Shown: positions 43,437 to 52,116 of the stretch, piece after piece | Numbering within the stretch: position 1 is the first letter of the stretch | How the letters are laid out: every line of letters begins with the position of its first letter | Assembly (NCBI RefSeq): GCF_027587205.1 | Contig: NZ_JAPDOD010000033.1 | Location: forward strand, 1-64,000 | Source of the DNA: Solirubrobacter ginsenosidimutans | GTDB lineage: Bacteria > Actinomycetota > Thermoleophilia > Solirubrobacterales > Solirubrobacteraceae | DNA length: 64,000 bases | Direction of reading: 5' to 3' | The notes under the pieces: generated by a model | Database searches by the model: none | Seen by the model: only the letters and a program-made list of their open reading frames with translations | What the model was told of the DNA's origin: nothing | Translations under genes and position numbers: made by a program

Positions 43437-43688
43437 GTGGCCACGCCATTGGGCTTGTACACGATTCGGATACGCGGCCGACTGGGCGCTACCGCCCTGT
43501 CGGCCTTTCCATCGATGGTGTCTGAGCTGAAGGGCGGCGAGACCGTGCTCACCGGCTTGCTCGAGGATCGCTCCGCGGTGTTCGGCGTCGTCGCCCAGAT
43601 CGAGGCGCTCGGACTCGAACTCCTCGAACTCCGGCGGATCCAGCCGAGACCCAAGGCGCCTGAAGGGGGAATCACCGGCATCCGGTGA
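43437..43688 (+). CDS. Small conserved partner protein of MalT-like regulators
   Basis: An 83-residue protein homologous to the one at 24851-25129: YTIRIRGRLGATALSAFPSM matches YEIRVRGRLGPTLLEAFPSL, and the segment from GETVLTGLLEDRSAVFGVV through IEALGLELLELRR matches GETVLAGALPDQSALYGVL and LEALGLELVEVRR. The same strand-helix-strand rhythm suggests a small alpha/beta ligand-binding fold. GTG 43437 is used because it aligns with the paralogue's start; the frame is open back to 43311. It lies 55 bp after the MalT-like regulator and 21 bp before the molybdenum hydroxylase. Function unknown. Confidence 0.8.
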   Translation: MATPLGLYTIRIRGRLGATALSAFPSMVSELKGGETVLTGLLEDRSAVFGVVAQIEALGLELLELRRIQPRPKAPEGGITGIR

Positions 43689-43709
43689 GGACGGCTCACC
43701 TGGGTCGCG

Positions 43710-46322
43710 GTGAGCCTGCAGCGCATGCAACTTGTCGTCAACGGTGCCGCTGCCGAGGTCGATGACCGGCACGCGAAGACCCCGCTGCTGTGGGTTCTGA
43801 GGGATGTCCTCGGCCTGCGTGGCACGAAGTTCGGGTGCGGTGGCGGGTTCTGCGCGGCGTGCACCGTGTTGGTCGACGGGCACAACACGAAGTCCTGCCA
43901 GACACCGGCCGAACGCGCGGCCGGCAAGGCCGTGACGACGGTCGAGGGCGCCGCCGGTCCGGTCGTGGACGCGGTCCGCGACGCGTGGCATCGCGGCAAC
44001 GTCGTGCAGTGCGGCTACTGCCAGCCTGGGCAGACCCTCGCCGCCGTGTCGTTGCTCGAGTCAGACGCCTCCCCCGACGACGCGACGATCGACCAGTGGA
44101 TGAGCGGGAACCTGTGCCGCTGTGGCACCTATCCGCGCATCCGCGCCGCCATTCACCGCGCCGCGGACACCCTCGCGGCGGGCGATGCGCCGGTCGCGCT
44201 GGTCGCGCCGCCCGAACTCGACGTGCGCCGCCTGACGCCTGAGGAGGCGAGCGACCCGGTCCATCCGTACATCCGGATCCACGCCGACGGGACGGTCCTC
44301 GCGTACTCGAGCCAGATCGAGATGGGGCAGGGGATCCACACGGGGCTGGCGACGATCGTCGCCGAGGAGCTCGACGCCGCGTTCGATTCGGTCCGGGTCG
44401 TCAACGCCGCGAACGGGGCGGGGCCGAACGGTGACGTCTACGGGAATCCCGCCGCCGGCGGCGCTCTCCAGCTCACGGGCGCGTCCAATTCGATGCAGGG
44501 GTACTGGATCCGGTACCGGCTGGCCGCCGCTCAAGCGCGGGCGCGGCTCGTGAACGCGGCGGCCGAGGCGTGGGACGTGCCGGCGGCCGAAGTCGAGGTC
44601 GAGGACGGCGTCGTGCGCCATGCGAGCGGGCGCCGGGCGGCGTTCGCCGAGCTCGCCGCGCGAGCCGAGCAGCTCCCGGTTCCGGACGGTGTGCAGCCCA
44701 AGGATGCGGCCGCCTACAAGCTGATCGGGCGCGAAGGCCGGCTGCGGGTCGACGCCGTAGGGAAGATCCTCGGCGCCACCCACTTCACGATCGACCTCAG
44801 CCTTCCGGGGATGCTGACGGCGCTCGTCCTGCACCCGCCGAGGTTCGGCGCCACGGCTGCCGCGATCGATGACCGGGCGGCGCTCGCCGAGGCCGGCGTG
44901 GCCGCGGTCGTCCCGATCGACGAAGGCGTCGCCGTGGTGGCCGAGAACCTCGCCGACGCGCAGCGTGGCCTGCGTGCCCTGGTCGTGGAGTGGGACGATG
45001 CGAACGCCGAGCGGCGCAGCACCGAGGAGCTGCTCGCCGAGCACCTGCGGCTCCTCGAGTCGCGCGAGAAGGCAGTGACGTCTCGGGACGACGGCGATGT
45101 CGACCGCGCCCTCGCCGACGCGGCCTCGACGGTCGACGCGACGTACGTGTTGCCCTACCTCGCCCACGCCGCGATGGAGCCGAACAACGCGGCGTGCCGG
45201 ATGCGCGACGACGGCGTGCTCGACGTCTGGGCCGGGACCGAGGGACCCCAGTACGTGAAGATGAACGCCTCCTCGATCGCCGGGATCGACGTCGAGCAGG
45301 TCGAGGTGCACGTCTCCTTCGTCGGCGGATCGTTCGGTCTGCACTCGAGCGCCGAACACGACCCGGTCGCCGAGGCCGTGCAGATCGCGAAGGCGCTCCG
45401 ATGGGAGCACCCGATCAAGGTGCAGTCACTGCGCGAGGAGGAGTTCAAGGTCGGTCGCTACCGGGCGATGGCCGTCCACCGGGTGCGGGCCGGCGCCGAC
45501 GCGGACGGTCGCCTCACCGCCTGGCATCAGGAGATCGTGGCCGCGCCGACTTCGATCAACCTGCCGTTCGTTCGCGACGTGATGTTCACGAACGGCGTCG
45601 ACTTCTTCACGACGACCGGTGCCGTCGACCCACCGTACGCCGTCGAGAACTTCCGGGTCGACTCGACCAACTTCGAGTCGCGGATCTCGACGATGGTCTG
45701 GCGATCGGTGGGCAACTCGCACACCGAGTTCGCGCGCGAGTCGGCGATCGACGAGCTCGCGCTCGCGGCGGGCCGTGATCCGGTCGACCTCCGTCGCGCG
45801 CTGCTCGCCGGCAGCCCGCGCACGGTGCGCGCGCTCGAGCTCGCGGCGGAGTCTGCAGGCTGGGGATCTCCGCTGCCGGAAGGGCATGCGCGCGGCCTCA
45901 CGTGCTCCGGCTTCCTCGGCCACAGCGCCAACGTGACCGAGGTCTCGCTCGATGCTCGCGGGCGCGTCCGTGTCGACCGGATCGTGTTCGCCCTCGACTG
46001 CGGGCGAAACGTCAACCCCGATCTCATCCGTGCGCAGGTCGAAGGTGGACTGCTGTGGGGGCTGAGCGCCGCGGCGTGGGGCGAGGTCGTCCTCGGCGAA
46101 GGCGGCGAGATCGTCACCCAGAACTTCGACCGCTACCCGATCCTGCGGATGCGCTCCGTCCCGCAGATCGAGATCCACCTGATCGACTCGACCGAGCCGC
46201 CGACCGGCGTCGGCGAGGTCTCCGTGCCCTCGGTCGCTCCCGCCCTGGCGAACGCCATCGCCGCGCTCACCGGGACCCGGATCCGGAATCTGCCCTTCTC
46301 CAAGACCATCAAGATCGCCTAG
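43710..46322 (+). CDS. Single-chain molybdenum hydroxylase (fused 2Fe-2S and molybdopterin subunits, isoquinoline 1-oxidoreductase-like)
   Basis: An 870-residue member of the xanthine oxidase family. Residues 5-160 are the 2Fe-2S subunit: plant-type cluster Cys43, 48, 51 and 63 (GCGGGFCAAC...SC) and the second cluster Cys101, 104, 136 and 138 (CGYC...CRC). Residues about 190-870 are the molybdopterin-binding subunit of the IorB/aldehyde oxidase type (SSQIEMGQGIHTGLATIVAE, FVGGSFGLHSS, and the C-terminal GEVSVPSVAPALANAIAALT). In isoquinoline 1-oxidoreductase and aldehyde dehydrogenase relatives these are two polypeptides; here they are joined and no FAD subunit is present. Such enzymes hydroxylate N-heterocycles or oxidise aldehydes and use cytochrome or other electron acceptors. 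GTG 43710 is used, ATG 43725 possible. The CDGSH and F420-reductase-like genes follow at once. Confidence 0.9.
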   Translation: MSLQRMQLVVNGAAAEVDDRHAKTPLLWVLRDVLGLRGTKFGCGGGFCAACTVLVDGHNTKSCQTPAERAAGKAVTTVEGAAGPVVDAVRDAWHRGNVVQCGYCQPGQTLAAVSLLESDASPDDATIDQWMSGNLCRCGTYPRIRAAIHRAADTLAAGDAPVALVAPPELDVRRLTPEEASDPVHPYIRIHADGTVLAYSSQIEMGQGIHTGLATIVAEELDAAFDSVRVVNAANGAGPNGDVYGNPAAGGALQLTGASNSMQGYWIRYRLAAAQARARLVNAAAEAWDVPAAEVEVEDGVVRHASGRRAAFAELAARAEQLPVPDGVQPKDAAAYKLIGREGRLRVDAVGKILGATHFTIDLSLPGMLTALVLHPPRFGATAAAIDDRAALAEAGVAAVVPIDEGVAVVAENLADAQRGLRALVVEWDDANAERRSTEELLAEHLRLLESREKAVTSRDDGDVDRALADAASTVDATYVLPYLAHAAMEPNNAACRMRDDGVLDVWAGTEGPQYVKMNASSIAGIDVEQVEVHVSFVGGSFGLHSSAEHDPVAEAVQIAKALRWEHPIKVQSLREEEFKVGRYRAMAVHRVRAGADADGRLTAWHQEIVAAPTSINLPFVRDVMFTNGVDFFTTTGAVDPPYAVENFRVDSTNFESRISTMVWRSVGNSHTEFARESAIDELALAAGRDPVDLRRALLAGSPRTVRALELAAESAGWGSPLPEGHARGLTCSGFLGHSANVTEVSLDARGRVRVDRIVFALDCGRNVNPDLIRAQVEGGLLWGLSAAAWGEVVLGEGGEIVTQNFDRYPILRMRSVPQIEIHLIDSTEPPTGVGEVSVPSVAPALANAIAALTGTRIRNLPFSKTIKIA

Positions 46323-46334
46323 GGAGGCCCCGCC

Positions 46335-46532
46335 ATGCCCGACGTCACCATCACCCCCAGCGAAGACGGCCCGTACATCGTCGCCGGCCCGGTCACCCTG
46401 GTCGCGCCCGACGGGCACGTGATCGACCACCCCGATCCGATGGCGATGTGCCGCTGCGGGCACTCGTCGAACAAGCCGTTCTGCGATGGCACACACGCCA
46501 CGATCGACTTCGACGGGACCCTGGCGAACTGA
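46335..46532 (+). CDS. CDGSH iron-sulfur domain protein
   Basis: A 65-residue single-CDGSH protein. The 2Fe-2S ligands are C39, C41, C50 and H54 in the pattern CRCGHSSNKPFCDGTH, exactly the CDGSH consensus. These proteins carry a redox-active, pH-sensitive cluster and are thought to transfer electrons or clusters. ATG 46335 is preceded by GGGAGG. It follows the molybdenum hydroxylase by 12 bp and overlaps the next gene's start (TGATG), so it is a plausible electron carrier or cluster donor for the hydroxylase, which lacks a FAD subunit. Confidence 0.92.
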   Translation: MPDVTITPSEDGPYIVAGPVTLVAPDGHVIDHPDPMAMCRCGHSSNKPFCDGTHATIDFDGTLAN

Positions 46533-47029
46533 TGACCGAGAGCGTCGGGATCATCGGCGCGGGCCGGATCGGCCGGGCGATGGCGCGGATCGCGCGCCGT
46601 GCCGGCCGACCGGTCACGATCGCCAACCGGCGAGGGCCACAGTCGCTGATGTGGCCGGACGTTCCGAAGGCCGTCGACGGGTTGGCATGGGAGGGACGGA
46701 CCGTGATCGACCCGACCAACGCCTTCGATCCAAGCGACCTCGACGGGCGCACTTCCAGCGAGCTCGTCGCCGATCTCGTCACGCCGGCCCGGGTGGTCAA
46801 GACCGCCAACAACTTCGCGGCCGACGTGCTCGCGTCGGACCCGCACCAAGCGGGTGGGCGGCGGGTCATGTTCCTGTCGGGAGAGGACGCCGGCGCCAAA
46901 GCTGAAGTGGGCGAGCTGTTCGAGGCCGCCGGCTTCTTCGCCATCGACCTCGGTGGGCTCCGCGACGGCGGACAACTGCAGCAGTTCGGCGGCCCGCTCG
47001 CCGGCCAGAACCTGATTCGTCTCGCCTGA
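46532..47029 (+). CDS. NADPH:F420 reductase-like protein with internal deletion
   Basis: A 165-residue protein of the NADP-dependent F420 oxidoreductase-like family, shorter than the usual 200-220. The Rossmann start GIIGAGRIGRAMAR (6-19) and ANRRGP (31-36) are intact, and the second half (VIDPTNAF, SSELVADL, ARVVKTANNFAADVL, VMFLSGEDAGAKAEV) matches well. Between GPQSLM (to residue 40) and WPDVPKAV (from 41) the expected segment of roughly 35-40 residues, including the strand with VVVLAVP, is missing without frame loss. The missing piece covers the nicotinamide-binding half of the Rossmann fold, so activity is doubtful. ATG 46532 overlaps the CDGSH stop (TGATG). Confidence 0.8.
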   Translation: MTESVGIIGAGRIGRAMARIARRAGRPVTIANRRGPQSLMWPDVPKAVDGLAWEGRTVIDPTNAFDPSDLDGRTSSELVADLVTPARVVKTANNFAADVLASDPHQAGGRRVMFLSGEDAGAKAEVGELFEAAGFFAIDLGGLRDGGQLQQFGGPLAGQNLIRLA

Positions 47030-47042
47030 GTGGATCACCAGC

Positions 47043-47504
47043 ATGATCCACATTGAGATCACACATGCCGAGCAGGCCGACCGGCTGGCCATCCGCGAGC
47101 TGATCGACGCCTACGCGCACTGCGCCGACCGCCGCGACGCCGAGGGCCAGAAGTCGCTGTTCACGGACGACACGCACTTCGTCGTCTACATGGAGGGCGA
47201 GCGTTCCACCCCGACGCAGGCGCTCGACGGCCGCGAGGCATTGACGCCCGTCTTCGCCGCCCTGAACACCTACGAGACGACGATGCACTTCAACGGCCAG
47301 AGCACGGTCGAGCTCGCCGGCGATCGGGCAACGGGCGAGACCTACTGCATCGCTCATCACCTGTTCACGACGGACGGGAAGCGCCAATTGATGGTGGCCT
47401 TCCTGCGCTACCACGACACGTTCGTCAAGCGTGACGGGACCTGGTTGTTCGCCGCGCGTGAGCTCTACGTCGACTGGACCGAGACCAGGGCGTCGCAGCC
47501 CTGA
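47043..47504 (+). CDS. SnoaL-like / NTF2-fold protein
   Basis: A 153-residue SnoaL_4-type protein. Typical features: AIRELIDAYAHCADRRDAEG for the first helices, LFTDDTHFVVY for the first strand and LRYHDTFVKRDGTWLFAARE for the final hairpin. NTF2-like proteins of this group act as cyclases, dehydratases, isomerases or ring-hydroxylating accessory subunits, and many are uncharacterised. It begins 13 bp after the F420-reductase-like gene and probably belongs to the same operon as the molybdenum hydroxylase. A second family member is at 62174-62674. Confidence 0.87.
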   Translation: MIHIEITHAEQADRLAIRELIDAYAHCADRRDAEGQKSLFTDDTHFVVYMEGERSTPTQALDGREALTPVFAALNTYETTMHFNGQSTVELAGDRATGETYCIAHHLFTTDGKRQLMVAFLRYHDTFVKRDGTWLFAARELYVDWTETRASQP

Positions 47505-47536
47505 ATCAACGAGCGAGAGGTTGGAGAGTGGGGGCC

Positions 47537-48256
47537 ATGTCGGCAGATGCTGTTCAGAACGCTCCGGGCGCCGTCGATTCGAGGCACCTGCTGGTGGTCG
47601 GGACCGGCCCGGGGCTGGGTGCGTCCGTCGCGCGCCGCTTCGCGCGCGAGGGGTATCGCCTGACGCTCGTTGCCCGGTCGCCGGCGACGTTGGCCGCGCT
47701 CGCCGATGCGTTGCGCGCCGCGAGCACCGACGTCACGATCGTCGCTGCGGACGCCGGTGACCCTGATCGCCTGAGTGCCGCCCTCGCACCGCTGTTCGCC
47801 GGGCCCGGGGCGCCGGGCGTCGTGATCTACAGCGCGGCCTTGGCGGCATCCGACGAACTGCTGAGCGTCACGCCGCAGCAGCTCGCCGCGGCTTACGCCG
47901 TCAATGTGATCGGCGCGGTGGTGACGGCACAGCTCGCCGTGCCCGCAATGCGCGCGGCGGGTGGCGGAACGCTCCTGTTCACCGGCGGCGGCTTCGCAGA
48001 CGCGCTCCCGGAATCGCTGACCACGCTCTCACTCGGCAAGCTCACCCTGCGCGGGGTCGCGACGATGCTCGCGCGCCAGGTGCGCGACGACAACATCCAC
48101 TCCGGCAGCCTCACGATCCGCGGGCAGATCGCCGCGGGCACCCCGTTCGCCCCGGACCGGATCGCCGACGCGTATTGGGCGATCCACAACGAGGACCGTG
48201 ACGGTTGGCGCGAGGAATATCGCTTCGACGGCGCTGTCGCGACCACGGACGCCTGA
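47537..48256 (+). CDS. SDR-family protein of the GTGPGLG / LSLGK type
   Basis: A 239-residue SDR-like protein. Cofactor motif VVGTGPGLGASVARRFA follows a 13-residue lead. SAALAA replaces NNAG, and the active-site region reads TTLSLGKLTL, so the Tyr of YxxxK is Leu here while the Lys is kept; as I recall, this LSLGK variant is shared by a group of actinobacterial SDR-like proteins rather than being a local mutation. The protein is short after the active-site helix (SLTIRGQIAAGTPFAPDRIA), also as in that group. Substrate unknown. ATG 47537 is preferred over GTG 47528. Likely the last gene of the hydroxylase cluster. Confidence 0.82.
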   Translation: MSADAVQNAPGAVDSRHLLVVGTGPGLGASVARRFAREGYRLTLVARSPATLAALADALRAASTDVTIVAADAGDPDRLSAALAPLFAGPGAPGVVIYSAALAASDELLSVTPQQLAAAYAVNVIGAVVTAQLAVPAMRAAGGGTLLFTGGGFADALPESLTTLSLGKLTLRGVATMLARQVRDDNIHSGSLTIRGQIAAGTPFAPDRIADAYWAIHNEDRDGWREEYRFDGAVATTDA

Positions 48257-48376
48257 CCCGGCTGAAGCCACCGCCCGGAGTTAAGTCGATCGCCCGATGC
48301 CGCGGCCGCCGATGGCGGATACGCGGCGTCGGATGACAGGCGCGCCCGGCAGGCCGATCGGCGTCAATACTCGATC

Positions 48377-49273
48377 GTGGAACTCCGCCATCTGCGCGTG
48401 TTCGTCACCCTCGCGGAGGAGCTGCACTTCGGGCGGACGGCGCTTCGTCTGCACCTGACGCAGCCCTCTGTCAGCGGGCAGTTGCGCCAGCTCGAAGCCG
48501 ACTTGGGTGTCCGGTTGATCCGTCGCAACGCGCGCCAGGTGACGTTGACCGACGTGGGGGTGGGGTTTCTGCGCGATGCCCGCCGCGTGCTCGAGCAAGC
48601 GGACGCAGCGGCGGGCGGCGTCCGGCGGTTTCAGGACGGCGTCCGAGCCAGCCTCAGAATCGGCTACCTCTGCGACGCGGTCCCTGAGCGATTCCCGTTG
48701 GCACTCCGGCGCACCGCGCACGGCTTTCCCCCGACGCGCGTGGTGCTCAGCACCGGGGAGCCGCAGAAGCTCCTCGAGGACCTCCGCGATGACCTGCTCG
48801 ACGTCGCGGTGGTCTCGCTCCCCGCTCCGGTCGCCGGCCTCCGGGTGACACGGGTGGGCTTTGAGCGTGCGGTCGCCGCCGTCCCCTCCAACCTCGACCG
48901 CGACGACGCGTCACCGCTCGAGCTGCTCGCGCAGCACACGCTGTTGACGCTTCCTCGCCGGCGCAATCCGGCGTTCTATGACGCGCTGATCGCGGCGCTG
49001 CGGTCGGCGGGGCTTCCGGGATCGCTCGTAGAGGTCGAGGCCGCGTCGATCGAGCCGTTGCTGATGGAGGTCGCATGCGGTGCGGGTTGCGCTCTCGTGC
49101 CGGAGTCCGTGATGCTTCGCTGGCGCGCCCCCGGAGTGACGTTTCGCCGGGTGGCCGGCGACACGGCGGTCGGGTGCGACATGGCGGCCGTGACCCCGGA
49201 CGCCGCGCGGACCCCGGCCCTGTCGGCGTTCATCGCCGGGCTCGTCCGCGAGCGGGCACTCGTGGCGGCCTGA
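48377..49273 (+). CDS. LysR-family transcriptional regulator
   Basis: A 298-residue LysR-type regulator. The winged helix-turn-helix is at 1-60 (LRVFVTLAEELHFGRTALRL, then LTQPSVSGQLRQLEADLGVR), followed by a linker helix and a periplasmic-binding-protein-like effector domain (SLRIGYLCDAVPERFPLALR). GTG start 48377. It lies 120 bp downstream of the SDR gene on the same strand, so it may regulate that cluster, although LysR regulators more often face their targets. Its stop is two bases from the stop of the convergent LuxR ATPase gene. Confidence 0.93.
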   Translation: MELRHLRVFVTLAEELHFGRTALRLHLTQPSVSGQLRQLEADLGVRLIRRNARQVTLTDVGVGFLRDARRVLEQADAAAGGVRRFQDGVRASLRIGYLCDAVPERFPLALRRTAHGFPPTRVVLSTGEPQKLLEDLRDDLLDVAVVSLPAPVAGLRVTRVGFERAVAAVPSNLDRDDASPLELLAQHTLLTLPRRRNPAFYDALIAALRSAGLPGSLVEVEAASIEPLLMEVACGAGCALVPESVMLRWRAPGVTFRRVAGDTAVGCDMAAVTPDAARTPALSAFIAGLVRERALVAA

Positions 49274-49275
49274 GC

Positions 49276-52008
49276 TCAGCGGCTGGAAGCGTTGAGTGAG
49301 TCGCGCAGCTGCGCGCGCGTGGTGACCCCGAGCTTGGGGAAGATCCGGTACAGGTGCGAGCCGACGGTCCGCGGAGAGAGCAGCAGGCGTTCGGCGATCT
49401 CGCGGTTGGAGAGTCCCTGTGCGGCCAGCTCCGCGATCTGGCGCTCCTGGACGGTCAGGCCGGTTCGCTCGTCCGCCGGAGAACGCGTCCGATCGCCTGT
49501 CGCCCGGAGCTCGTGACGTGCGCGCTGCTCCCACCCCGATGCGCCGAGCGCGGCGAACTGATCCGCCGCGGCGCGCAGGGGAGTCCGAGCATCGGCGCTC
49601 CGGCGATGGCGGCGTAGCCAACGGCCCTGTGCGAACAGCGTCCGTGCCCGCAGGAGCGGGTAGCCGGACAGGTCCGCCTCCAGCGCGGCGGCGAACCGTT
49701 CCTCGGCGGCAGCGTCATCGGCCACGAGCGGGCGGGCACACAGCACTCCCGCTCGCAGGACCGGCGGACCATCCACGCCGGCGATCGCCGCGAGCGTTTC
49801 CAGCACCGCACCCGCCACGTCGTGGCGACCGCAGCCGACGGCCGCTTCGACCACATCAAGGACGGCGGGCCAGCGCATGAAGCCGTGAAAGACCGGCGAT
49901 GCTTCGTCGAACACCGGCCACAGATGCGCGAAGGCCTCATCGTGCCGGCCATCGCCAAGGGCCGCGGCACCGCGTGCCAGGTGAGCGGGTGCCAGCAGCG
50001 GCCCGCCGCCGAGCGCGAGCAGCTTCGCTTCGGGAACGGAGAGCATCGCGTCGATCTGGGTCTCGGATCCGGTCGTGGCGGTCGCCAGCGCGGCCATCAG
50101 TCGCGCCGTCAGCCCGAATTGCGGTTGGCGTGTCTCTTGCGCGAGCGCCGACGCTTCGCGCCCGGACTCGACGGCGGCCTGCCAATCGCCGGTGTAGGTC
50201 GCGACCCAGGCGTAATGGACCAGCGCCTGGGTGAGCATGCCGAGCGCGCCCTGCTCGCGGAGCTGCTCGACCGCGCGCCCGAGCCGGTGTGCTCCGGCGA
50301 CGAAGTCCCCGGCCTTCTCGGCGGCGATCCCGCGGTAGGTCTCGCCGAGTGGATCGGCCAGCCGTGCGCTCGGAAGCCGCGCCAGCCGCCGTCGCACCTC
50401 GAGCCCCGTGGTCTCAGGGTCGGCCAACGCGATCACCGCCAGCAGCCGTGAATCGTCATCGTCCGCGGCGACCCGGCGCGCCGCGTCGACGAGATAGCTC
50501 CTCGTCCGCGGCTTTGAGCGGACCCACCAGCAGCGATGCGCGATCGGGACCAGCGACCGCAGCGCCATGTCCGGGTCTCCGGCCTCGGCCATCTGCTCGG
50601 CGATCGTCACGAACGTCCGCGTTGCTCCGGCCTGTGACCAGAAGTCGCCGGCGATCATCTGTCGCAGCCATTCCAGACGGGCGGCTTCCAACGGCCCGAC
50701 CGCGATGGATTCGGCCTGAGCGAGGAGCCGCCGGACGAGCTCGACGTGACCGAGCTCGTAGGCCACTTCCGCCGCGCGCACCAGCCGCTCGCCGCGGCGA
50801 AGCGGGTCAGAGGTCAGCTCGGCGGCGCGCTCCAGCGCCGCCGCGGCGGCGATCATCGCCCCCCGACGGCGGGCGACGGCGGCATGGGCGTCGAGGGCGT
50901 CGGCGAGCGTGTCATCGAGGCCGAGCGTGGCTCGCGCGCGGTGCCACAACCCGCGTTCGGGGTCGGCGACGACCTCGGCGAGGGCGCCGTAGGTCGCCAG
51001 CAGCTCGGCGGGGAGGGCGGACTGCGAGACGGCCGTGCGGATCAGCGGGTGGCGGAAGCGCAGCTCGTCCCCCCGGATGTCGATCAGGCCGGTGAACACC
51101 GCGGGATCGAGGACGGAAGGCCCGACGGTCCGACCGTGGATTCGGCTGACCGCTGCGATGACGTCTCGCAGGGATGCCTGCTGGTCGAGCGCCGCCACCA
51201 GGAGCGCTTCACGGGTCTCCGCTCCCAGCTCGTCCAGTCTCGCCGCGAAGGCCCGCTGCAGGCGCTCGGTCAGCGTGATCGAGGAGAACATGGGTGCGTC
51301 ACCCGATGGGGCGGACGGCTGCAGCGTCCGGCCCAGCTCGATCAGCGCGAGCGGATTTCCGGCCGCTTCCGCGAGTACACGCGCGCGAGCTCCGGGGCGG
51401 AGCTCGGGGGTCGAGCGGTCGAGCAGATGCCCGGCGGCATCGAGATCCAGCGGCCCGAGGCTCAAGGTCGGTAGGCGAGCGTCCTCGAGCGGCGTCGAAT
51501 AGCCGTCGCGGCACGCGGCGAGGAGCACCACCGGCTCACGGGCGAGCCGGCGGGCGATGAACGCGAGAACGCCCAGGCTGGACCGATCGAGCCAGTGCGC
51601 ATCGTCTGCGACCAGCAACAGCGGGGCGGAGGCGGTGGCGCCGATCACGAGCTCATAGGCAGCGAGCGCGACCAGGAACGGATCGGGCTCGTCGTCTCCG
51701 GTCATGCCGAAGGCGGCCTGCAGCGCCCGTCGCTGCGGCGCGGGCAAGGTCTCGACCCCGCCGCGGATGGGCCGCAGGAGCTGATGCAATCCGGCGAACG
51801 CGAGCTCGGCCTCGGACTCCACGCCCTCGGCGGCCAGCGTTTCGATGCCGTGCTCGGCGGCGTGGCTCTGGACCTCGCCGAGCAAGGCCGACTTGCCGAT
51901 CCCCGGAGCGCCCTTGACGAGCAGGGCACCGCCCGCCCCGGGCAGACGATCGACCAGTGCCTCGGCACGCGCGACCTCGGCGTCTCGTCCGAGGAGTGAG
52001 GACCCCAC
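49276..52008 (-). CDS. LuxR-family transcriptional regulator with AAA ATPase domain (LAL type)
   Basis: A 910-residue LAL regulator. Walker A GAPGIGKS (33-40), Walker B LLLVADDAHWLD (129-140; His replaces the Gln of DAQW), TPR-like middle, and LuxR helix-turn-helix (LTVQERQIAELAAQGLSNRE, then SPRTVGSHLYRIFPKLGVTT). Its helix-turn-helix (SHLYRIFPKLG) makes it a sister of the regulator at 56342. GTG start at 52008. It is divergent from the alpha/beta hydrolase at 52117 with about 108 bp between, the probable shared control region. Tail-to-tail with the LysR gene. Confidence 0.9.
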   Translation of the reverse strand: MGSSLLGRDAEVARAEALVDRLPGAGGALLVKGAPGIGKSALLGEVQSHAAEHGIETLAAEGVESEAELAFAGLHQLLRPIRGGVETLPAPQRRALQAAFGMTGDDEPDPFLVALAAYELVIGATASAPLLLVADDAHWLDRSSLGVLAFIARRLAREPVVLLAACRDGYSTPLEDARLPTLSLGPLDLDAAGHLLDRSTPELRPGARARVLAEAAGNPLALIELGRTLQPSAPSGDAPMFSSITLTERLQRAFAARLDELGAETREALLVAALDQQASLRDVIAAVSRIHGRTVGPSVLDPAVFTGLIDIRGDELRFRHPLIRTAVSQSALPAELLATYGALAEVVADPERGLWHRARATLGLDDTLADALDAHAAVARRRGAMIAAAAALERAAELTSDPLRRGERLVRAAEVAYELGHVELVRRLLAQAESIAVGPLEAARLEWLRQMIAGDFWSQAGATRTFVTIAEQMAEAGDPDMALRSLVPIAHRCWWVRSKPRTRSYLVDAARRVAADDDDSRLLAVIALADPETTGLEVRRRLARLPSARLADPLGETYRGIAAEKAGDFVAGAHRLGRAVEQLREQGALGMLTQALVHYAWVATYTGDWQAAVESGREASALAQETRQPQFGLTARLMAALATATTGSETQIDAMLSVPEAKLLALGGGPLLAPAHLARGAAALGDGRHDEAFAHLWPVFDEASPVFHGFMRWPAVLDVVEAAVGCGRHDVAGAVLETLAAIAGVDGPPVLRAGVLCARPLVADDAAAEERFAAALEADLSGYPLLRARTLFAQGRWLRRHRRSADARTPLRAAADQFAALGASGWEQRARHELRATGDRTRSPADERTGLTVQERQIAELAAQGLSNREIAERLLLSPRTVGSHLYRIFPKLGVTTRAQLRDSLNASSR

Positions 52009-52116
52009 GGAGCCATTCTGCCAGCCACATCACGCGCCCTGATCGATCGATTCAGAATCGGGCTGGATTTTCGTGGCCGATGGCGGACGATGGGTGCGAC
52101 TGCGAAAGGAGCACAC

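Noticed and set aside
28873..48256. The regulator, GMC oxidase, exporter, SDR and hydroxylase region as a classical secondary-metabolite cluster
   Set aside because: No polyketide synthase, NRPS, terpene cyclase, RiPP or other backbone enzyme is present, so only tailoring-type enzymes are seen.
47537..48256. Loss of catalytic Tyr in the second SDR as a novel defect
   Set aside because: The LSLGK pattern appears to be characteristic of this SDR-like group rather than a local mutation, so it was recorded in the annotation but not raised as a finding.
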